A stretch of DNA of 14,078 bases from Demequinaceae bacterium UBA4004 (GTDB lineage Bacteria > Actinomycetota > Actinomycetes > Actinomycetales > Demequinaceae), in the NCBI GenBank assembly GCA_002384765.1, contig DGBM01000302.1, forward strand, positions 206 to 14,283. The letters are read 5' to 3'. The position numbers were made by a program, and so were the translations under genes. The notes beneath the pieces were generated by a model that was given only the letters and a program-made list of their open reading frames with translations, made no database searches and was not told the origin of the DNA. This document shows positions 6,233-11,977 of this stretch, piece after piece. Position 1 is the stretch's first letter; each line of letters opens with the position of its first letter.

Positions 6233-7036
6233 CTAAGCAGCGCGCAGCACGATGTCACCGAGCCGCGGTACCTCACGCCACCGATTCCGCTTCAGCGTGC
6301 CGCGGGGTTCCCACTCGAGAACGTGCGCGGCGAGCTCCGCGCGTTTCGCTTTCAGCTTCGCGTAGGTAGCTTGTGTCGTCGCTGCACGCGGGCCGATGGT
6401 GGCGCGGTTCGTCTCGTGCAGGAGGCGCGCTTGTCGTATCTCGCGTTCGAGACGGCGTTGTTTTTGGGATGCTGAGTAGCCCTGGGGGTCGGGGGTGCTC
6501 TTCGGGTTCGGCAGCTGGTCCCCCTCGCGCCACCACGGGTACGCCTGATGCCGGCAGTTCGGGTGAAACAGGCCCTCGCTGCGTGCCAGGTCGAGGGTTG
6601 CTGTTGCGACGTCGTCCGTGACGCCGTCGATGCGGAGCACGCGGGTTTCCCACGGTCTGCACCGTGCGCATTCGCGGTGCGCGTTGCTGATGACGACGTA
6701 GGGCGTGCCGGTGTCGTTTGCGGCGTTGATGCTGACGGCTTGGTGTGCCTGCTGGGCGTGGGTGCGCAGCAGCATTTCTGAGTAGGTGGCGGGTTGCCAG
6801 CGGCGGCCGGCGGAGTCACGTAACGCGTCGGTGTGGACGCCTTGCGCGATGAGGTCCAGTGCGGCGGCTCGTGTGGCCGTGGGTAGGTCGTTGATGCCGT
6901 CCGCGTGGTCGGCGAGGGTCTTGGTTATCGAGTGCTGCGCGGCGACGTACAGGCCTCTCATCCCTGTGCGCCAGACGCCGCGGGCCTGCGTCACGTACTC
7001 GTGCGCGGGCACGTAGCCGTGTCGGTATGCGGCCAC
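6233..7036 (-). CDS. Phage minor capsid protein 2 / MuF-like protein, main (C-terminal) part
   Basis: 267 aa from GTG 7036 to TAG 6233. The middle matches the phage minor capsid protein 2 (MuF-like) family: SNAHRECARCRPWE followed by LFHPNCRHQAYPWW, giving a probable zinc-type cluster of H120, C123, C126, H158, C161 and H163. A long basic coiled-coil helix follows (about 185-250). MuF-type proteins sit inside the capsid near the portal and help head assembly or injection of co-packaged proteins. The frame continues sensibly upstream of the GTG (a DLYEAAVAAYRHG-like run), but no start codon exists there. The missing N-terminal part is in another frame just upstream, so this is most likely one gene split by a +1 frameshift. 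The part shown may still be translated from 7036. Confidence 0.85.
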   Translation of the reverse strand: MAAYRHGYVPAHEYVTQARGVWRTGMRGLYVAAQHSITKTLADHADGINDLPTATRAAALDLIAQGVHTDALRDSAGRRWQPATYSEMLLRTHAQQAHQAVSINAANDTGTPYVVISNAHRECARCRPWETRVLRIDGVTDDVATATLDLARSEGLFHPNCRHQAYPWWREGDQLPNPKSTPDPQGYSASQKQRRLEREIRQARLLHETNRATIGPRAATTQATYAKLKAKRAELAAHVLEWEPRGTLKRNRWREVPRLGDIVLRAA

Positions 7037-7094
7037 GGCTGCCTCGTACAGGTCGCGGCCGGCGCTGATGATGGCGCGGTCGACGGCGGCAGAG

Positions 7095-7334
7095 AGCGGC
7101 GGGCGCGATACGGAGCCAGGCCGCCTCGAGACGCTGTCGCGCTGATGTTTCCCAGTTGCCGGCCGGGCCTGCCGTGTCGGATAGGCGGGGTGCGATTGCG
7201 TCGACTAGGGCGTAGAGCATGAGGTACTGCGCTGACCAGAGGGCGTCGGATGCGGAGATGACGACGCGGTCGATGTGTTGCTGTAACTGTTGGAGGGCGG
7301 CGTGGATGGCGCGGGCCTCATCCATGTCCGGCAT
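7095..7334 (-). pseudogene. N-terminal part of the MuF-like minor capsid protein, frameshifted
   Basis: ATG 7334 opens a frame (MPDMDEARAIHAALQQL..., then APRLSD..., then RLEAAWLRIAPA) that reads like the helical N terminus of minor capsid proteins up to about 7100. Beyond that it becomes Arg/Pro-rich nonsense, although it stays open to 6816. The natural continuation (SAAVDRAIISAGRDLYEAAV) is in the frame of the downstream part. The offset from 7334 to 7036 is 99 codons plus 1 base, so a +1 shift near 7090-7103 would join them into one protein of about 365 aa, close to normal family length. Causes could be real decay, programmed frameshifting or a sequencing error; no obvious slippery heptamer is visible. 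The upstream ribosome binding site is weak. Confidence 0.7.
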
Positions 7335-7336
7335 AC

Positions 7337-7390
7337 GTTACTCGCTGACGTGGTCGGGAAGGCCGATGTGCCGTGCGGTCGTGCTAGTCA
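7337..7390 (-). CDS. 17-codon ORF with a strong ribosome binding site, possible portal-gene scar
   Basis: ATG 7390 is preceded by ACCAGGAGGCACCC, the best ribosome binding site in this block, but the frame reads only MTSTTARHIGLPDHVSE before TAA at 7337-7339. The minor capsid ATG follows 2 bases later. The wording of the peptide is compatible with the beginning of an actinophage portal protein, whose gene normally precedes the MuF gene. The ORF may therefore be what remains after deletion of the portal gene, now serving as a translated leader for the capsid gene. Seen: the ORF and its signal. Inferred: its origin. Confidence 0.45.
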
Positions 7391-8130
7391 TGGGTGCCTC
7401 CTGGTCGACGGGTCATCAAATCGTCCATTGGTGTCTGACAGCACGAACCGGTCCGGCTGGTTGTGGGGCATCGAGCGAGCCGCACGCGGCGCATCGTGAC
7501 GTCGCCGATAAGGGCGCGTACTCGGGCTAGCATCGGTCGCTCCATTGCGTAGGACCGTGCCCGGGCCATAACGTCACTCGGCAGCAACGGGCCAGTGCTG
7601 TCCGCGTCCTCCGCCTGTAGATGCTGATCGCGGGGCAACAGCACTTCGGCCAGGAGTTTGGTGGGGCTGTCGAATATCAGCGCGTTGGTGGAGCGGGGGA
7701 TCGCGATCCGAAAGAGAATCCATCGGGTTCCCTCCGGGTAGGGGCGTTGCTTCGATCCCAGGAACCCGGCAAGGGGGAGCGGGTCGGCCACGGTCGAGAG
7801 GTAGCCGGGTTCGTGCCAGCTCTCACCAGGCGTGCTGAGAGCGGTGGGGAGGCGGGGCGTTTGGTTGACGTACCGCCACACGACGGCCGGTGCGGTGGTT
7901 TCGCTGTCGCGTAGTGCCGTGTCGAGCTCGTCTACGATGCCGCGGGCGCGGTCGGGGTCCTCGAGGATGAGCTGCCCTCGGAGCATCTCGTTGATGACCC
8001 AGTACTGCGGACCTCGGTATACCTTCACCGCGTGTTCGTGAGCGGGCAGCCAGGGTCGGTGCTCGATTGACACGGGACTAGGCCGCGCTGCTGCTGTGGG
8101 CTGCCGTTTCCCGTGAGCTGGCTCGATCAC
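7384..8130 (-). CDS. ADP-ribosyltransferase-fold protein (phage ART type)
   Basis: 248 aa. GTG 8130 is preferred because GGGGGA lies 4 bases upstream; GTG 8073 is an alternative, and the frame is open to 8274. Landmarks follow the ADP-ribosyltransferase exoenzyme layout: helix QYWVINEMLRGQL, first-strand arginine in VVWRYVNQTP (R86), serine-threonine motif in EPGYLSTV (S112, T113), and the strand with the catalytic glutamate in LLAEVLLPR (E162). These enzymes move ADP-ribose from NAD+ to proteins or other targets. In phages they are injected with DNA or encoded next to MuF proteins. The usual E-x-E is L-x-E here, so arginine-type transferase activity is doubtful. The last ~35 residues run through the conserved leader and look unnatural. 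Overlaps the WhiB gene by 53 bases. Confidence 0.75.
   Translation of the reverse strand: MIEPAHGKRQPTAAARPSPVSIEHRPWLPAHEHAVKVYRGPQYWVINEMLRGQLILEDPDRARGIVDELDTALRDSETTAPAVVWRYVNQTPRLPTALSTPGESWHEPGYLSTVADPLPLAGFLGSKQRPYPEGTRWILFRIAIPRSTNALIFDSPTKLLAEVLLPRDQHLQAEDADSTGPLLPSDVMARARSYAMERPMLARVRALIGDVTMRRVRLARCPTTSRTGSCCQTPMDDLMTRRPGGTHD
7391..7444 (-). promoter_or_regulatory. Conserved leader copy B
   Basis: Read leftward: GTGCTGTCAGACAC, then GGACGATTTGATGACC, then CGTCGACCAGGAGG, with the ATG at 7390. It matches copy A (3661-3714) block for block, including the last 15 bases with only two differences. It also encodes the C-terminal tail of the upstream ADP-ribosyltransferase-fold protein. 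Confidence 0.6.
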
Positions 8131-9061
8131 GGGTTCCCCCGTGCGTGCTAGGGGCGGTACGGCACTGACGTGTGCCGCGAAGCGTGCGCAGCAGGATTTC
8201 AGCGTGCGCGAACGTCCAGGCCTGCCCAGGCCACGGGAGGCCGGCGCGTGTCCACCAGCCTGCTGACGTGTCACCGGGAACGTAGGGCGTCGTTGCGGCG
8301 TGCGGTCCCGCGTCGTGGATCAGCCGGTCGCGAGTGTCAAAGAGCCGCCAGCCATGTACGCCTTCGCGTTCGAGCCTGGCCGCGAGGTCGAGGGCCGCGT
8401 TGTCGGCTCGGTCAGCGTCCACATGCTCGATGACCACGCCGGAGTGCTGCCACGCTTCTAGGGCCGGTTCTCCGAGCTGGGGCTTGGGGATGAGCCGAGC
8501 GACCAGCCACGGGTCGGGGCGCGTGAATTCGATCCGCGCGTACTGGGGCGGGTGGTCATCCCACGCGCGCAGCTGGATGAGGGGGCGGTCACGCACGCTC
8601 TGCGCGTTGTGGGCGTCGGCGCCGCGGCGTCGTCGGGCGTCCTGTTCATAGCTTCGGTGTGCTGCCTTGCAGGCGTCGCAGCGGCAACCGGGGTAGGCGC
8701 TGCTTCCGATATACCGGCTGCGGGTGGCGTGGGGGGAGCGGCGCGCGGCCGCGCGGGTCACTCCCAGCAGGCTCGCCCGTTCCGGCGTGCTCAGGCCACC
8801 GACCACGGTGTAGGGCTCGGTGATGTTCGCGGTGAGGCACTGTTCGCGTACCGGGCAGCCGTGGCAGATGGCGCGTGCGGCTGCGAGCTCGGTCGGGCTG
8901 GCGGGGTCCCAGTAGTCGACGTCGTGCCCGACGCACGCCGCGCGGCCGGTCCAGTCCGGCGGCGCTTCGAGCGCGTCGTTCTGGTGCCCGCTGGCGCTGC
9001 GGAGGACGTTCATGCCCCGGGCGGCGCGTTCGGCGTCGAGGTGGGTGGCTGGTCGGCTCAT
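8078..9061 (-). CDS. WhiB-like iron-sulfur protein with a second cysteine motif and C-terminal extension
   Basis: 327 aa from ATG 9061; ATG 9070 is equally possible, and the frame is open to 9190, which would overlap the previous gene. The N-terminal domain carries the four WhiB cysteines C43, C66, C69 and C75 (C-x22-C-x2-C-x5-C) in ACVGHD...CHGCPVREQC, followed by VVGGLSTPERASLLG, the usual G-rich turn and helix. WhiB proteins bind a 4Fe-4S cluster and control transcription with the primary sigma factor. A second cluster, YPGCRCDACKAAH (C126, C128, C131), resembles motifs common in actinophage DNA-binding proteins. The remaining ~190 residues match nothing I recognise. At 327 aa it is about three times the usual WhiB length. 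It may control the element's own genes or those of a helper phage; this is inference. Confidence 0.85.
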   Translation of the reverse strand: MSRPATHLDAERAARGMNVLRSASGHQNDALEAPPDWTGRAACVGHDVDYWDPASPTELAAARAICHGCPVREQCLTANITEPYTVVGGLSTPERASLLGVTRAAARRSPHATRSRYIGSSAYPGCRCDACKAAHRSYEQDARRRRGADAHNAQSVRDRPLIQLRAWDDHPPQYARIEFTRPDPWLVARLIPKPQLGEPALEAWQHSGVVIEHVDADRADNAALDLAARLEREGVHGWRLFDTRDRLIHDAGPHAATTPYVPGDTSAGWWTRAGLPWPGQAWTFAHAEILLRTLRGTRQCRTAPSTHGGTRDRASSRETAAHSSSAA

Positions 9062-9063
9062 GC

Positions 9064-9113
9064 CGGTCATCGTCCGCGCGTGCCTGACAGCGAGACACCG
9101 GCACGAGTCAGCA
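9064..9113 (-). promoter_or_regulatory. Shortened conserved leader copy C
   Basis: Read leftward it contains GTGTGCTGAC, then GCTGTCAGGCACG, then GGACGATGACC, ending 2 bases before the WhiB ATG at 9061. It matches the upstream half of copies A and B but lacks the CGACCAGGAGG part. It starts inside the stop codon of the upstream HTH gene. Confidence 0.5.
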
Positions 9114-9650
9114 CACGCCTTCACCAGCGGACGGCTGGTCCGGGTCGTAGTCCGGGGCCGCTTGGACGCTCGCCTCGATACCGACGACAAGGCGATGAAT
9201 CAGCCCACGAGCGTTCTCGATGCTGTCGCCTTCGCTGTTCCTCAGTTCGAGGTCGTTGGCGCGCTGCAACGCGATACCCACCGATTGCATGATGTTCCGC
9301 TTATCCGCGAACGTCGGCTCGGTGATCGTGTGCTCGTTGTAGGTGTTCTCCTTGCCACCGAATGAGTACACGAGCGTGGGCTGGTCCATCTGGTCCATGA
9401 GCCGGTCCGCTTGCGCGTAGAGACGCTCGATCAGAGCATTGCGGCGTTCGGCGCCGCGGGCCTTGTTCATCGTCGCGGCTTGTTCGACGTGCGCGACGCG
9501 GTCGCTGGTGTCGACGTTGTTCCGCGCGGCGACGGCGCGGACGGTACCGACGCTCACGCCGGTCTGGTTCGCGATCTGTCGGTAGGGAAGCGCGTCGTAG
9601 AGCAGCTCTACGACGCGCTTCTCCACGTCTGCGGGAATCCTTGCCGGCAC
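9108..9650 (-). CDS. HTH protein, probable small terminase subunit
   Basis: 180 aa from GTG 9650. The N terminus has a clear helix-turn-helix, PYRQIANQTGVSVGTVRAVA (about residues 22-41), after ADVEKRVVELLYDA. The centre, SFGGKENTYNEHTITEPTFADKR, followed by a helix (NIMQSVGIALQRAND), is the pattern I associate with small terminase or terminase-like DNA-binding proteins of actinobacterial prophages. A small terminase recognises the packaging site and brings DNA to the large subunit. No large terminase is encoded here, so a helper's would be needed, as in SaPI and PICI satellites, which carry their own terS. A plain transcription regulator is the main alternative. No ribosome binding site is visible; translation may be coupled to the gene ending 25 bases upstream. 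Confidence 0.65.
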   Translation of the reverse strand: MPARIPADVEKRVVELLYDALPYRQIANQTGVSVGTVRAVAARNNVDTSDRVAHVEQAATMNKARGAERRNALIERLYAQADRLMDQMDQPTLVYSFGGKENTYNEHTITEPTFADKRNIMQSVGIALQRANDLELRNSEGDSIENARGLIHRLVVGIEASVQAAPDYDPDQPSAGEGVC

Positions 9651-9675
9651 GGTGTGAACGCTATGACTGGGCGTG

Positions 9676-10098
9676 TCAGATGAACCGTTGCGCGGCGCGG
9701 GCGATCTGCCGTCTCCACCATGGGCGGCGAGGCTGCAGAGCGGGTGCCGGCGGTACGGGTGGGCGAGTATCGACGACGCCGGTCAACTCGTACTTCCGTC
9801 TGCATTCCTCAAGGAACTGGTTCGCGGCAGTGACGAGCGTGATCGTGTCGCCGATCGTGAACGTCACCGGCGTACAGCCGCCGTCGTCCCACTCGACGCT
9901 GATCCCAAACGTCGGTTGGCTGAACTGGCAACCGCCCGGCAGGTAGTAACCGACGCTGATCACGCCGCCATCCTCGTTCGGCAGACGCGCGAGGTCTGGC
10001 ACGTGGTCGTCGTCCACGCACACCAGTTCGCGGTCACACGGCGGGTCGTGCGGTAGCGGCGTCCACGCCTCGATGGCGGGCATATCGGGCCTGGCCAT
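9676..10098 (-). CDS. 140-aa hypothetical protein
   Basis: 140 aa. ATG 10098 is chosen because AAAGGAAC lies just upstream; the frame is open to 10269, but that part is low-complexity and overlaps the previous gene. The N-terminal two thirds look like a compact beta-rich domain (GGVISVGYYLPGGCQFSQPT, GISVEWDDGGCTPVTF, IGDTITLVTAANQFLEECRRKYE). The C terminus is proline-rich then strongly basic (PPVPPAPALQPRRPWWRRQIARAAQR), which could bind nucleic acid or a partner. I do not recognise the family. Lying between the zinc-finger protein and the probable small terminase, it is in the slot where PICIs carry genes that redirect helper packaging, so that role is worth considering but unsupported. 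Confidence 0.7.
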   Translation of the reverse strand: MARPDMPAIEAWTPLPHDPPCDRELVCVDDDHVPDLARLPNEDGGVISVGYYLPGGCQFSQPTFGISVEWDDGGCTPVTFTIGDTITLVTAANQFLEECRRKYELTGVVDTRPPVPPAPALQPRRPWWRRQIARAAQRFI

Positions 10099-10256
10099 GA
10101 ACGTTCCTTTCGTGCGCGTGCGAGACACGGTCTGAACGCGTTGGATCGGGTGGTGTGGCCCCTGTCGGGCCGTCGGTTTTCTGCCGTGTCGTGTTGGCGT
10201 GTGCGTGGCGGGCTCTTGCTCGGTCAACCCGGGGTCGAGTGGGAAGCGCCGAGCGG

Positions 10257-10511
10257 TTAGGCGGCCCACCAGTCGGCGTTAGCGTTGTCGGCTTGGCGGC
10301 CCCATGCGGTGTAGCCCGCGCGTGTGCTGGCGGTGAGCCCGGCAGCGGCGGGGTGTTCGCAGCGGCCTGCTCGCTGGTGCTTGTCGAAGCTGGTGATGCT
10401 GGTGAATGTTTGGTGGCATGCGCGGCAGTGGTATGTTGCGATGCCTCCCCAGCGGTTCTGGCAGGCGTTGCAGCGGTGGGGTGGTGTGGTGGCTCGGATG
10501 GTTGTCGTCAT
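10257..10511 (-). CDS. FDxHR-type phage zinc-finger protein
   Basis: 84 aa, ATG 10511, with GGGAA 7 bases upstream. It has C14-x2-C17, then HCRACHQTFTSITSFDKHQR with C29, C32 and H45, and C51 in AGRCEHP. This is the small FDxHR-like zinc-finger family common in actinobacterial phages and integrated elements, usually near replication or regulatory genes. It is expected to bind DNA or RNA in the cytoplasm; the precise role is not known for the family. It is the first gene after the iteron cluster in the leftward direction, so the ~260-bp region upstream may hold its promoter as well as the origin. The C-terminal third is polar and aromatic-ended (ADWWAA). Confidence 0.8.
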   Translation of the reverse strand: MTTTIRATTPPHRCNACQNRWGGIATYHCRACHQTFTSITSFDKHQRAGRCEHPAAAGLTASTRAGYTAWGRQADNANADWWAA

Positions 10512-10576
10512 GATCGATTCCCGTCTTTCCCTCGCGCGCGTTCTGTTACGTGAGGTACGTCTAGAAGGTAAGTAGG

Positions 10577-10619
10577 TTCATAGCGTTCTGATGGGGTTCT
10601 CATGGAGTCCTCATAGGGG
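10577..10619 (+). repeat. Four tandem ~11-bp repeats next to the iterons
   Basis: TTCATAGCG (10577), TTCTGATGGGG (10586), TTCTCATGGAG (10597) and TCCTCATAGGGG (10608) form an imperfect tandem array with 11-bp spacing in the last three units. Base composition here is clearly lower in GC than the neighbourhood. Short repeats beside iterons can mark the unwinding element of an origin. Confidence 0.5.
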
Positions 10620-10649
10620 TGGCAGTGGCTGCAACCCTTACGGGGCAGG

Positions 10650-10762
10650 GAATGACACCCTTTCGAGTCAGTGAATGACACCCTTTCGGGTCGCTAGGCG
10701 ACACCCATTCGCCCGGCGCTCTGGTCCCGGAAAGGGGATCACTTGCCGACACCCTTTCCGGT
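10650..10762 (+). repeat. Iteron cluster, candidate replication origin of the element
   Basis: Copies of a GACACCCTTTCGGGTC-type repeat start with GAATGACACCC at 10650-10669 and 10673-10692. Diverged copies are at 10699-10714 (CGACACCCATTCGCCC) and 10747-10762 (CGACACCCTTTCCGGT). Cores are 23 bp apart for the first three, and the fourth is 48 bp further on, roughly two more steps. An inverted, degenerate copy lies at about 10724-10740 (GTCCCGGAAAGGGGATC). Regular spacing of about two helical turns downstream of a replication-type gene is the layout of an iteron origin. A repressor-binding array is the alternative. Confidence 0.6.
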
Positions 10763-10773
10763 CGTCACGAGGC

Positions 10774-11115
10774 CTAGGGAAAGGTCTTGGCATCAACGGC
10801 CACGAACCGATCGAGCGTGAGCTCGTACTCAGCCCGCGACCCTCGATAGCCGGCCGAGACCCGCTTGACGGCGCCGGCGTCGATAAGCGCGCGAAGCACT
10901 TTCAGAATCTCGCCCTTCCAGTTCTTGTTGCGCTCGTATCCGAGCCACGTCGCCATTTCCAGCGCGCCGACGTAGACCCGATTAGGCGGTCGGCCGTCGT
11001 CGCGCGGTCGTTCGGGATCCAGGCTCGTGTGCGCCATGAACGTCAGCAGAAGCCGCGGTGTGGGGTGGAGGTCGGGCCAGTCTGCGATGACGCGGGCGAC
11101 GTTGCTATGTCCCAT
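10774..11115 (-). CDS. Winged-helix replication-type protein
   Basis: 113 aa from ATG 11115, overlapping the stop of the 57-aa gene. The pattern is RLLLTFMAHTSLDPERPRDDGRPPNRVYVGALEMATWLGY, then WKGEILKVLRALIDAGAVKRV, then a YRGSRAEYEL wing. This is the winged helix-turn-helix architecture of small replication initiators or helix-turn-helix proteins in actinobacterial plasmids and phages. It lacks helicase or primase motifs, so it would bind an origin and recruit host replication proteins. The gene ends 12 bases from an iteron-like array, which supports a Rep role. A transcription regulator is the alternative. It is the last gene of a tightly packed leftward series from the excisionase. Confidence 0.65.
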   Translation of the reverse strand: MGHSNVARVIADWPDLHPTPRLLLTFMAHTSLDPERPRDDGRPPNRVYVGALEMATWLGYERNKNWKGEILKVLRALIDAGAVKRVSAGYRGSRAEYELTLDRFVAVDAKTFP

Positions 11116-11278
11116 AGCGTCGCGCTTCGAGCGCGGCGTAGTCGTTGGTCGGCAGCCGCTCGGGATGCTGCGCCCGATTCTCGCGCGGCCGGGAACACGC
11201 GTCGCAATACTCCGGTGACGACGACGGGATGAACGCGTGCGGTCGCGGTGGTCGCCATCCGGCCCTGTGTCGGCTCAT
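11105..11278 (-). CDS. 57-aa Cys-pair protein embedded in an overlapping gene chain
   Basis: 57 aa, ATG 11278 to TAG 11105. The product has a basic Trp/Pro-rich start (MSRHRAGWRPPRPHAFIP), one close cysteine pair (EYCDACSRPREN) and a polar C terminus (DYAALEARRYGT). The motif H-x-F-x-P, C-x2-C, R-x-x-R-x-x-H is common in tiny actinobacterial phage proteins and may bind one zinc ion with histidines. The gene is easily missed, but its start overlaps the stop of the 90-aa gene (TGATG) and its stop lies within the start of the replication-type gene, so all three are likely translated in a chain. Function unknown. Confidence 0.7.
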   Translation of the reverse strand: MSRHRAGWRPPRPHAFIPSSSPEYCDACSRPRENRAQHPERLPTNDYAALEARRYGT

Positions 11279-11550
11279 CACGCGCCACCTGCTCCGCTGG
11301 CAGCCACGGCGGCCAGGAGAGCCTCTGCGAGCTGCTGTGCCTCATTCACGGTGAGGTCCAGTCCGTCATCGTCGATGCTGAGTTCGACAGTCGGGCGGTA
11401 ACCGGCGGCGCGGTCGGCCGGTGAGGGGTGCAGCACTCCGACGTCTATAGCCGGCGCGGCGACGGGCTGCATGCTCGCGATGCGCTCATACGAGTCGCCG
11501 CCTGCGAAAAGGGTCATGTTGCGGGGTTGGGTCAGGGGTAGAGTAGCCAT
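11278..11550 (-). CDS. 90-aa hypothetical protein
   Basis: 90 aa. ATG 11550 is chosen with AAGGAG 10 bases upstream, rather than the longer frame from 11610. The sequence has a polar N-terminal half (MATLPLTQPRNMTLFAGG, SYERIASMQPVAAPAIDVG) and a C-terminal half with PTVELSIDDDGLDLTVNEAQQLAEALLAAVAA, a strand pair plus amphipathic helix seen in many small actinobacterial phage and island proteins of unknown role. Its TGA shares a base with the ATG of the 57-aa gene. It follows a small hairpin and a 24-codon ORF that separate it from the excisionase. Confidence 0.7.
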   Translation of the reverse strand: MATLPLTQPRNMTLFAGGDSYERIASMQPVAAPAIDVGVLHPSPADRAAGYRPTVELSIDDDGLDLTVNEAQQLAEALLAAVAASGAGGA

Positions 11551-11578
11551 GAGATTCGTGCTCCTTCGGGGGTGATGG

Positions 11579-11610
11579 GTGCCCGTGGCTGTTACAGCAG
11601 CTGCGGGCAC
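11579..11610 (+). terminator. Hairpin with T-rich tail (plus-strand terminator-like)
   Basis: GTGCCCG (11579-11585) pairs with CGGGCAC (11604-11610). On the + strand the stem extends to 13 pairs with two G-U pairs and a 6-base loop, followed by TTTGTTGTTT. The wobbles become mismatches on the minus strand and the T-run lies on the + side, so the structure looks made for a rightward RNA, although no rightward gene is nearby. Read leftward, the loop contains the stop codon of the 24-codon ORF. Confidence 0.55.
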
Positions 11611-11666
11611 TTTGTTGTTTCTGCGGTGCTGTGGTGCTCGTGCAGTGTGGATGCGAGCTGGGTCAT
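11592..11666 (-). CDS. 24-codon ORF coupled to the excisionase gene
   Basis: ATG 11666 overlaps the TGA of the excisionase-like gene (ATGA), and the frame ends at TAA 11592-11594. The peptide begins MTQLASTLHEHHSTAETTK, with a natural polar composition. It stops inside the loop of the hairpin at 11579-11610, about 20 bases before the Shine-Dalgarno of the 90-aa gene. It could be a leader peptide whose translation opens the hairpin, or a vestige of a longer gene. It is too short to assign. Confidence 0.4.
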   Translation of the reverse strand: MTQLASTLHEHHSTAETTKCPQLL

Positions 11667-11872
11667 GCGCTCTTCTGCTGCTGCGCTTCGATCCAGGCGT
11701 CCACGCTTTCGCGTGTCCAACGGGCCCGGTTACCTACGCGGTAATGCGGCGGAAGTTTGGACACGGTTGGGTCGCTCTTCTCCTTTGACAACCATGTGTA
11801 AATGGTGTGCGGCTTGACCATCAACCGACTCGCGAGGCCGCGAACGTCGTAGGTCTCATCTCCGAGCGTCAT
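11663..11872 (-). CDS. xis: Excisionase-type HTH protein (MerR-like/HTH_17)
   Basis: 69 aa, ATG 11872, with TAGGAG 6 bases upstream. It has the helix-turn-helix layout of small excisionases and HTH_17 proteins: YDVRGLASRLMVKPHTIYTWLSKE, then LPPHYRVGNRARWTRESVDAWIEAQQ, in which the G-x-R-x-R-W wing and the D-A-W-I helix are typical. Such proteins bend DNA at attachment sites and turn the integrase toward excision; some also act as regulators. Position supports this: it is the first gene of the leftward operon, divergent from the repressor-integrase pair, as in PICIs. The gene symbol is by analogy only. Confidence 0.8.
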   Translation of the reverse strand: MTLGDETYDVRGLASRLMVKPHTIYTWLSKEKSDPTVSKLPPHYRVGNRARWTRESVDAWIEAQQQKSA

Positions 11873-11977
11873 CCCGGCTCCTATCTAATTCGGTCAGTTA
11901 GACAGCCTTGATCTAACTGAAAACGAGAATAACATGCCCTGTCGATATTGGTCGAGATCTGTGTAAGAATAACTAAT
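11873..11977. promoter_or_regulatory. Divergent promoter/operator region between excisionase and repressor
   Basis: This is an AT-rich island in GC-rich surroundings. TCAGTTAGA (11894-11902) and TCTAACTGA (11912-11920) form a perfect 9-bp inverted repeat with a 9-base spacer. A further TCTAAT half-site is at 11884-11889. AGAATAAC is repeated at 11926-11933 and 11966-11973, the second copy near the repressor start. This is the natural place for the XRE repressor to bind and control both directions. Exact -35/-10 boxes cannot be assigned confidently. Confidence 0.65.

Noticed and set aside
8552..9292. 246-aa plus-strand ORF opposite the WhiB and HTH genes
   Set aside because: Gly/Ala/Arg-rich composition, opposite clear motif-bearing genes.
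10650..10762. CRISPR array
   Set aside because: Repeats are only about 16-20 bp, few, degenerate, one inverted, with gaps of a few bases rather than spacers, and no cas gene is present.
10675..11232. 185-aa plus-strand ORF across the iterons and replication-type gene
   Set aside because: Shadow of the minus-strand gene; it would also translate the repeat array, and no start signal is visible.
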